Below are positions 6,787-10,927 of a DNA stretch of 10,927 nt, one piece after another. The translations under genes and the position numbers were made by a program. A model generated the notes under the pieces. It did not search any database and was not told the origin of the DNA. It saw only the letters and a program-made list of their open reading frames with translations. Source of the DNA: an uncultured Muribaculaceae bacterium (GTDB taxonomy: Bacteria > Bacteroidota > Bacteroidia > Bacteroidales > Muribaculaceae); the NCBI GenBank assembly GCA_910579605.1, contig CAJTUG010000028.1:21548-32474 (forward strand), in the 5' to 3' direction. Each line of letters opens with the position of its first letter. Within the stretch, counting starts at the first letter, position 1.

Positions 6787-7847
6787 CTTGAAGCCTCCTT
6801 TCGTGCTAATTCCATATCGGAATCTACCATTTTTTCCACAAGCTGCTCAAAAGATGTCTTCGTGGGATTCCAGCCTAATTCTTCTTTGGCCTTTCTCGGA
6901 TTACCCAACAATTCATCCACTTCGGCCGGACGATAGAAACGTGGGTCAACTTCTATGAGTACACGTCCGGTAGATTCGTCAATACCTTTTTCATCGACAC
7001 CACTACCCTCCCAACGTAAGTTTATACCGGCTCTTGCAAAAGCCAAAGTAGCAAATTCCCGCACAGAATGATACTCACCTGTGGCTATAACATAATCGTC
7101 GGGGCGGTCTTGCTGAAGTATAAGCCACATGCATTCCACATAGTCGGGAGCATACCCCCAATCGCGCATAGCATTTAGATTACCGAGATACAATTTTTCT
7201 TGTACTCCCACAGCTATGCGAGCCGCTGCAAGGCTTATCTTACGAGTAACAAAATTCTCTCCTCGCCTCTCCGATTCGTGGTTGAAAAGGATTCCATTGG
7301 AAGCAAACATGCCATAACTCTCACGGTAATTCTTCATTATCCAAAACGCATAGAGTTTGGCAACGGCATAAGGCGAACGGGGATGGAAAGGAGTAGTCTC
7401 GCTTTGAGGAATTTCCTCAACTTTCCCAAAAAGTTCTGAAGTAGATGCTTGATAAATCTTGGTTTTATTCTCGAAACCTAAGATCCTCACAGCTTCCAAC
7501 AGCCTCAACGTTCCTATAGCATCAGTATCGGCCGTGTACTCCGGAACCTCAAACGACACTTTCACATGACTCTGTGCCGCCAGATTATATATCTCGTCGG
7601 GTTTCACCTCTCCTATGATACGGATGAGCGACGAAGAGTCGGTCATATCGCCATAGTGTAAGTTCACAGGCCGGTGCTTTTTCTGGTCTCTTACCCACCC
7701 GTCAAGATACAAGTGTTCTATCCTTCCGGTGTTAAACGATGAGCTACGACGGATTATTCCATGCACTTCATAGCCCTTTTCCAAAAGAAATTCGGCAAGA
7801 TATGAGCCATCCTGACCCGTTATACCGGTTATTAATGCTGTAGGCAT
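6783..7847 (-). CDS. gmd: GDP-mannose 4,6-dehydratase
   Basis: Gmd removes water from GDP-D-mannose to give GDP-4-keto-6-deoxy-D-mannose, the branch point to GDP-fucose, rhamnose and perosamine. The 354 residues match the family length. The glycine-rich NADP site is TGITGQDGSYL at 7-17. RRSSSFNTGRIEHL (33-46) is a Gmd signature. The catalytic groups are in STSELFG (Thr136 and Glu138) and YAVAK (Tyr160 and Lys164). NHESERRGENFVTRKI at 189-204 and RDWGYAPDYVE at 228-238 are further hallmarks. It follows the HAD gene by only 3 nt and overlaps fcl by ATGA, so it sits inside a co-transcribed sugar-nucleotide unit. The operon also encodes an aminotransferase, so part of the product could in principle go to an amino sugar, but the aminotransferase does not look like the perosamine type. 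Confidence 0.97.
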   Translation of the reverse strand: MPTALITGITGQDGSYLAEFLLEKGYEVHGIIRRSSSFNTGRIEHLYLDGWVRDQKKHRPVNLHYGDMTDSSSLIRIIGEVKPDEIYNLAAQSHVKVSFEVPEYTADTDAIGTLRLLEAVRILGFENKTKIYQASTSELFGKVEEIPQSETTPFHPRSPYAVAKLYAFWIMKNYRESYGMFASNGILFNHESERRGENFVTRKISLAAARIAVGVQEKLYLGNLNAMRDWGYAPDYVECMWLILQQDRPDDYVIATGEYHSVREFATLAFARAGINLRWEGSGVDEKGIDESTGRVLIEVDPRFYRPAEVDELLGNPRKAKEELGWNPTKTSFEQLVEKMVDSDMELARKEASR

Positions 7848-7850
7848 AGT

Positions 7851-8510
7851 CTAAAATTTATATTTGAGGAGTTGGGATATATCTGTTAATACTGTTTGAG
7901 GTTTGAATTCACCTCGCAAATTGGCTATTGTCTGCGGATGAACATTCTCGCCTTTTAAATCGGCAAGCATTGCCGTATGCCAGCCACGGAGATTGGGATA
8001 GCGGAAATCTTTTTCGGGATTATCCCCCACATACACTCGCCTATGGCCAGGGAACATTTTTTCGGCCCTTTCAAAAGGCAAAGAGCTGTTTTTGTCTGCT
8101 CCTGTCTCCTCGCTTATTATCCAATTTTCACGTGGTATATAATCAGCAAGGCCCAATGCGTCCATTTTAAGCCGTTGGCGACGAGAACTCCCGTCGGTAA
8201 TCACAGCTAAATCATAACCACGTTCTTTCAATTCCTTGAGTACTTGTTCGGTATTTTCGTCCATCATAAGGCGCGGTTGATGATAACGGTAAATCTCAAC
8301 CATTTCTTCCACACTGAGGCATCCGCCAGTGGCCTTCTCTACGGCACCAAGAGGATCTGGACTGTCCGCCATAAGGCGCATGAGCGAATCACCGTCGGAA
8401 CCGCACTGCAAAGCTGCGGCCGCAGCCACAGCTCGCCGACCGGAATCGACATATTCGTTCTCTTTATAGAGGGTGTCGTCTAAATCAAAAGCAAAAAGAA
8501 CCTTGTTCAT
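7851..8510 (-). CDS. HAD-family hydrolase, probable phosphatase
   Basis: This 219-residue cytosolic protein has all four HAD motifs: the nucleophile motif DLDDTLY (Asp9, Asp11), ITDGSS (Thr105), the motif III Lys at about 140 (ADKNS), and VGDNPEKDF (Asp163, Asp168). The helical cap lies between about 17 and 90 (subclass I type, as in phosphoglycolate- or haloacid-type HADs). The substrate cannot be read from the sequence. Its place between a sugar aminotransferase (ATGA overlap upstream) and gmd (3-nt gap downstream) suggests a phosphosugar or nucleotide-sugar intermediate, and a house-cleaning role is equally possible. The start is fixed by the overlap and by the normal distance to motif I. 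Confidence 0.9.
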   Translation of the reverse strand: MNKVLFAFDLDDTLYKENEYVDSGRRAVAAAAALQCGSDGDSLMRLMADSPDPLGAVEKATGGCLSVEEMVEIYRYHQPRLMMDENTEQVLKELKERGYDLAVITDGSSRRQRLKMDALGLADYIPRENWIISEETGADKNSSLPFERAEKMFPGHRRVYVGDNPEKDFRYPNLRGWHTAMLADLKGENVHPQTIANLRGEFKPQTVLTDISQLLKYKF

Positions 8511-9643
8511 TGTAAGATTTCTTTTAACGAGTCAACCACCTTCTGCAATTGGTCTTGACGTAACGATGCACCCGAGGGCAAACATAGCCCTCCACCAAAA
8601 AGCTCTTCTCCAACATGTGAACCATAATATGGTGCTACAGAAAAAACCGGTTGCATATGCATTGGACGCCACAAAAGGCGTGTCTCGATATTGTGCGAAT
8701 CCATATGCTGCCTTACAAGTTCAGGAGTAATGCCACCTTTGGTGTCTTGAATTTGAATAGTCGTCAACCAGAAATTAGAAACATAATCAGCAGAGGGATT
8801 ATCTTGAACCTTCAAAAGATCTATACAGCATAATTCTTCCTTATAAAAATCATGGATTGAGCGGCGGCGTTCAACGCGACGGGCTAAATCGCCCATTTGA
8901 GCGCACCCTATACCACCACTTATATTGCTCAACCGGTAGTTGTACCCAATATGCTCATGATAATAATAAGGTTTGTTTTCCCTTGCCTGTGTAGCAAAGA
9001 ACTTGACTCTGCGAGCAGATGCAACGTCGGGGCATATCAACGCTCCGCCACCCGAAGTCGTTATCATCTTGTTCCCATTGAAGCTTAAAACACCATAACG
9101 TCCGAAATTTCCGCATTTCCTGCCCTTATACTCTGAGCCTAACGCTTCTGCCGCATCTTCAAGAACAGGTATGTCATAACGGTCGGCTATTGAAAGAATT
9201 TCGTCCCATTTCGCCGGCATACCATACAAATCGACAGCTACAATCGCCTTTGGTCTACGACCTGTTACAGCAATTCGCTCACAGATAGCCTGCTCAAGAA
9301 ATTCCGGAGAAATATTCATTGTGCCAATTTCGCTATCCACAAAAACAGGATGTGCACCTTGGTAAACTATCGGATTAGCCGAAGCAGAAAAAGTCAGATC
9401 TTGACAAATAACTTCGTCTCCTGCCTCTACTCCGAGCATTACAAGACCTAAATGTAAAGCTGCCGTACCCGATGATAAAGCTACCACTCTGCCAGGTGCG
9501 TCAAGATACTCTCCCAACAACTCTTCAAAATAATCCACCTGCGGGCCCAAAGGGACAATCCAATCCCCGGCCAAAGCCTCTTTTATATACTTTATTTCTT
9601 CACCGGTACATGCCGGCAACGACAACTTTATTCTATCTTCCAT
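8507..9643 (-). CDS. DegT/DnrJ/EryC1/StrS-type sugar aminotransferase, PglE-like
   Basis: This is a PLP enzyme of aspartate-aminotransferase fold that transfers an amino group, usually from glutamate, to a 4-keto (or 3-keto) nucleotide sugar. I use the ATG at 9643 (378 residues, starting MEDRIKLSLP), because relatives begin just before this motif. A TTG at 9658 would add five residues. In the numbering from that TTG, the PLP-phosphate region is SSGTAAL at 62-68, the cofactor-binding Asp is in LEDAAEALGS (Asp168), and the Schiff-base Lys is Lys197 in SFNGNKMITTSGGG. IGYNYRLSNISG at 237-248 is the family substrate loop. The NGNKxITTSGGG form is closer to PglE (UDP-N-acetylbacillosamine pathway) than to GDP-perosamine synthase, but no matching dehydratase or acetyltransferase is in the window. 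The gene follows the acyltransferase closely and overlaps the HAD start by ATGA. Confidence 0.92.
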   Translation of the reverse strand: MEDRIKLSLPACTGEEIKYIKEALAGDWIVPLGPQVDYFEELLGEYLDAPGRVVALSSGTAALHLGLVMLGVEAGDEVICQDLTFSASANPIVYQGAHPVFVDSEIGTMNISPEFLEQAICERIAVTGRRPKAIVAVDLYGMPAKWDEILSIADRYDIPVLEDAAEALGSEYKGRKCGNFGRYGVLSFNGNKMITTSGGGALICPDVASARRVKFFATQARENKPYYYHEHIGYNYRLSNISGGIGCAQMGDLARRVERRRSIHDFYKEELCCIDLLKVQDNPSADYVSNFWLTTIQIQDTKGGITPELVRQHMDSHNIETRLLWRPMHMQPVFSVAPYYGSHVGEELFGGGLCLPSGASLRQDQLQKVVDSLKEILQ

Positions 9644-9662
9644 AATAGTTTCTACCAAGATT

Positions 9663-10724
9663 TTAACTTTTAGCCCCTGTCAATACAACTGCAAGCGGTT
9701 TGGCTTGCTTTATTATATAAGCTACTCCAAGAGTCAAACAGATAACACAAGCTGCAGAAACTGCAGAAACGAAAAACAAGGGTGTAAATCCAAGCGACAT
9801 CGATTCCAAAACAGGGCGCACAAAGCCCATTGGGAACAAAAAGAAATAATGGAACAAATAAATAACAAGACTCTCCTTGCCCAAATACTGCAATAATCTG
9901 GCAGCAGTGCAAGGTCGGGCTTGTTTTTCAAACTGACTCTCACACCACGGCGTAGCAACCGATATTGCCACTACAGCAAGCGCTATATGGAAAACCGAAC
10001 GAAAAATCTCGCCTGCCCATGCCGGTATCATTGGAAATTCCCAATACCAACAACTATAATATAGAGTGAATGCAGCTGTTATTATAGAACCGCTCAAAAA
10101 CCATCCATTGCAGCAAATACGGTTAAAGCCTTGTATATGACGCCGGGCAAGCACCCCAAAAAGAAAAACAGGTATAAACCTCGCCGTCAAACCAAACGAC
10201 AGTATACTTATAACGCTTTCCGGCAGTAAAGACCACAACAGCCACGTTATCCCCCAAAATGAAATAACAACCAATGCACCACCCCAAAAACCTGTAAACC
10301 GCCTTAAAAACGGCAATGAGAGCCAATACACAAGCATAACCTCAAATAGAACCAAAGTAAACCAATATCCGTTCTTAAAAGTATCATACCAAAGCCCATG
10401 CCAGGTAGACACCAACGGACTCTCAAGGCCAGAATGAGGAAAATAGTAAATCCAAATACTGCTGACGGCTACCATAGGCAACAAAAGCTGCCTTGCACGA
10501 GAAAGCAAATTCGGAGCGACGGCTCTACCCTCTGCATCTTCCTTATAACTTAAAAAACCACTTATAAAAAAGAATAGCGGCATATGCACCTCGCCGATAA
10601 TCTTAAAAATCGCCGCGCGGTCAAGCCCACGTATACACATAGTGAGCACATGCCCCATAACGACAAGGAAAATAGCCATGCCCTTCAATACATCAAGGCT
10701 GTGATATCGTTTTATAGTTGTCAT
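9663..10724 (-). CDS. Acyltransferase-3 family integral membrane protein
   Basis: This 353-residue polytopic membrane protein belongs to the acyltransferase-3 family (NodX/OatA/WecH-like), which moves acetyl or other acyl groups onto surface glycans at the inner membrane. The family start is clear: SLDVLKGMAIFLVVMGH at 9-25 with Asp11 and the catalytic-type His25, then HMPLFFFISGFLS at 47-59. WFTLVLFEVML (121-131) and the C-terminal LGKESLVIYLFHYF (281-294) also fit. I count roughly ten hydrophobic segments. It has no extra SGNH domain. As first gene of the sugar-nucleotide unit, with a promoter directly before its ATG, it probably O-acetylates a capsule, LPS or glycoprotein sugar. The acceptor cannot be inferred from the sequence. 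Confidence 0.9.
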   Translation of the reverse strand: MTTIKRYHSLDVLKGMAIFLVVMGHVLTMCIRGLDRAAIFKIIGEVHMPLFFFISGFLSYKEDAEGRAVAPNLLSRARQLLLPMVAVSSIWIYYFPHSGLESPLVSTWHGLWYDTFKNGYWFTLVLFEVMLVYWLSLPFLRRFTGFWGGALVVISFWGITWLLWSLLPESVISILSFGLTARFIPVFLFGVLARRHIQGFNRICCNGWFLSGSIITAAFTLYYSCWYWEFPMIPAWAGEIFRSVFHIALAVVAISVATPWCESQFEKQARPCTAARLLQYLGKESLVIYLFHYFFLFPMGFVRPVLESMSLGFTPLFFVSAVSAACVICLTLGVAYIIKQAKPLAVVLTGAKS

Positions 10725-10728
10725 ACCG

Positions 10729-10760
10729 CAAATTTAGCAAATCTCTGCGACATTGAAAAA
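10729..10760 (-). promoter_or_regulatory. Bacteroidetes-type promoter of the sugar-nucleotide operon
   Basis: On the minus strand TAAATTTG (10736-10729) is a full match to TAnnTTTG. With a 20-nt spacer the upstream box reads TTTT (10760-10757), one off TTTG. The -7 box is only four bases from the acyltransferase ATG, so the transcript should have no leader or a leader of one or two bases. The box lies within an imperfect inverted repeat (10726-10735 with 10758-10769) that could be an operator. Confidence 0.65.
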
Positions 10761-10830
10761 TTTATGCGGCATTAGATATTAGAAGACATTATAGACAACT
10801 TAGTAAAAGGAAATCCCAGGGGCAAAAGCC

Positions 10831-10927
10831 ATGAATACGACGGCGGAATACGACCTGGTTATCTCGGCCACGGGGCGGCAGGCCGGCTGCCTATGTCCGT
10901 ACCGCGGCCGTTTGCCCACGTCCGGCA
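10831..10927 (+). CDS. Possible 5' end of a plus-strand gene, truncated by the window edge
   Basis: An ATG at 10831 opens a frame of 32 codons with no stop before the window ends. An AGGGG at 10818-10822 sits 8 nt upstream, like a Shine-Dalgarno site, and about four fifths of third codon positions are G or C. The segment is about 66% G+C, well above the rest of the window. I recognise no domain in the visible peptide (MNTTAEYDLVISATGR...). A minus-strand frame ending at 10800 is also open to the edge, so coding direction, and coding itself, are uncertain. Confidence 0.28.
   Translation, partial: MNTTAEYDLVISATGRQAGCLCPYRGRLPTSG

Noticed and set aside
9644..9658. TTG start for the aminotransferase, adding five residues
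   Set aside because: The ATG at 9643 directly precedes the conserved N-terminal motif, and every other gene here starts with ATG. The TTG start remains possible.
10800..10927. Minus-strand frame open from the right edge to a TAA at 10800
   Set aside because: It shows no recognisable C-terminal motif, and stops are rare by chance in G+C-rich sequence. The opposite-strand frame has an ATG and an AGGGG site, though neither is proven.
1..10927. CRISPR array, transposon ends, toxin-antitoxin or phage-defence genes
   Set aside because: I saw no regularly spaced repeats, transposase motifs, terminal inverted repeats, or small paired genes. The genes present are housekeeping, redox and glycan functions.

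Overview
The window reads as a gut-type Bacteroidales chromosome segment (Bacteroidetes; Bacteroides, Barnesiella or Muribaculaceae-like, genus not resolvable by eye). The grounds are two promoters with the Bacteroidetes -7 element TAnnTTTG, A/T-rich gene starts without clear Shine-Dalgarno sites, a DUF6377-type membrane TPR/HTH regulator, and proteins of Bacteroidetes flavour (long GDP-fucose synthase, FtsE without an adjacent FtsX). All ten well-supported genes lie on the minus strand, so transcription runs from the right edge to the left.

Right block (about 10.7 to 5.0 kb): a tight six-gene unit. It holds an acyltransferase-3 membrane protein, a PglE-like PLP sugar aminotransferase, a HAD phosphatase, gmd, fcl and ftsE. 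Gaps run from -4 to about 19 nt and two junctions are ATGA overlaps. A promoter sits directly in front of the acyltransferase ATG. gmd and fcl make GDP-L-fucose from GDP-mannose. The aminotransferase and acyltransferase look like tailoring enzymes for another surface-glycan sugar. ftsE is a cell-envelope passenger at the end.

Middle block (about 4.9 to 3.9 kb): rubrerythrin and thioredoxin, a small redox/peroxide-defence pair. It follows a 76-nt gap carrying a palindromic candidate operator and ends at a perfect 20-bp inverted repeat that looks like a terminator.

Left block (about 3.84 to 0.33 kb): mutL, with its own consensus promoter so close to the ATG that the mRNA should be leaderless or nearly so. 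It overlaps by ATGA a membrane-spanning TPR/HTH regulator. A hairpin formed partly from the regulator's last codons follows. Bases 1-330 hold no convincing gene but do contain a compact nested stem-loop.

The most notable points are these. The MutL C-terminal domain keeps the beta-clamp motif but lacks the recognised endonuclease metal ligands. mutL is translationally coupled to a membrane-anchored regulator. Two promoters predict leaderless mRNAs. The last ~100 bases rise abruptly to about 66% G+C and hold an open plus-strand reading frame. I found no CRISPR array, insertion sequence, tRNA or rRNA, and no clearly new multi-gene defence or mobile system.
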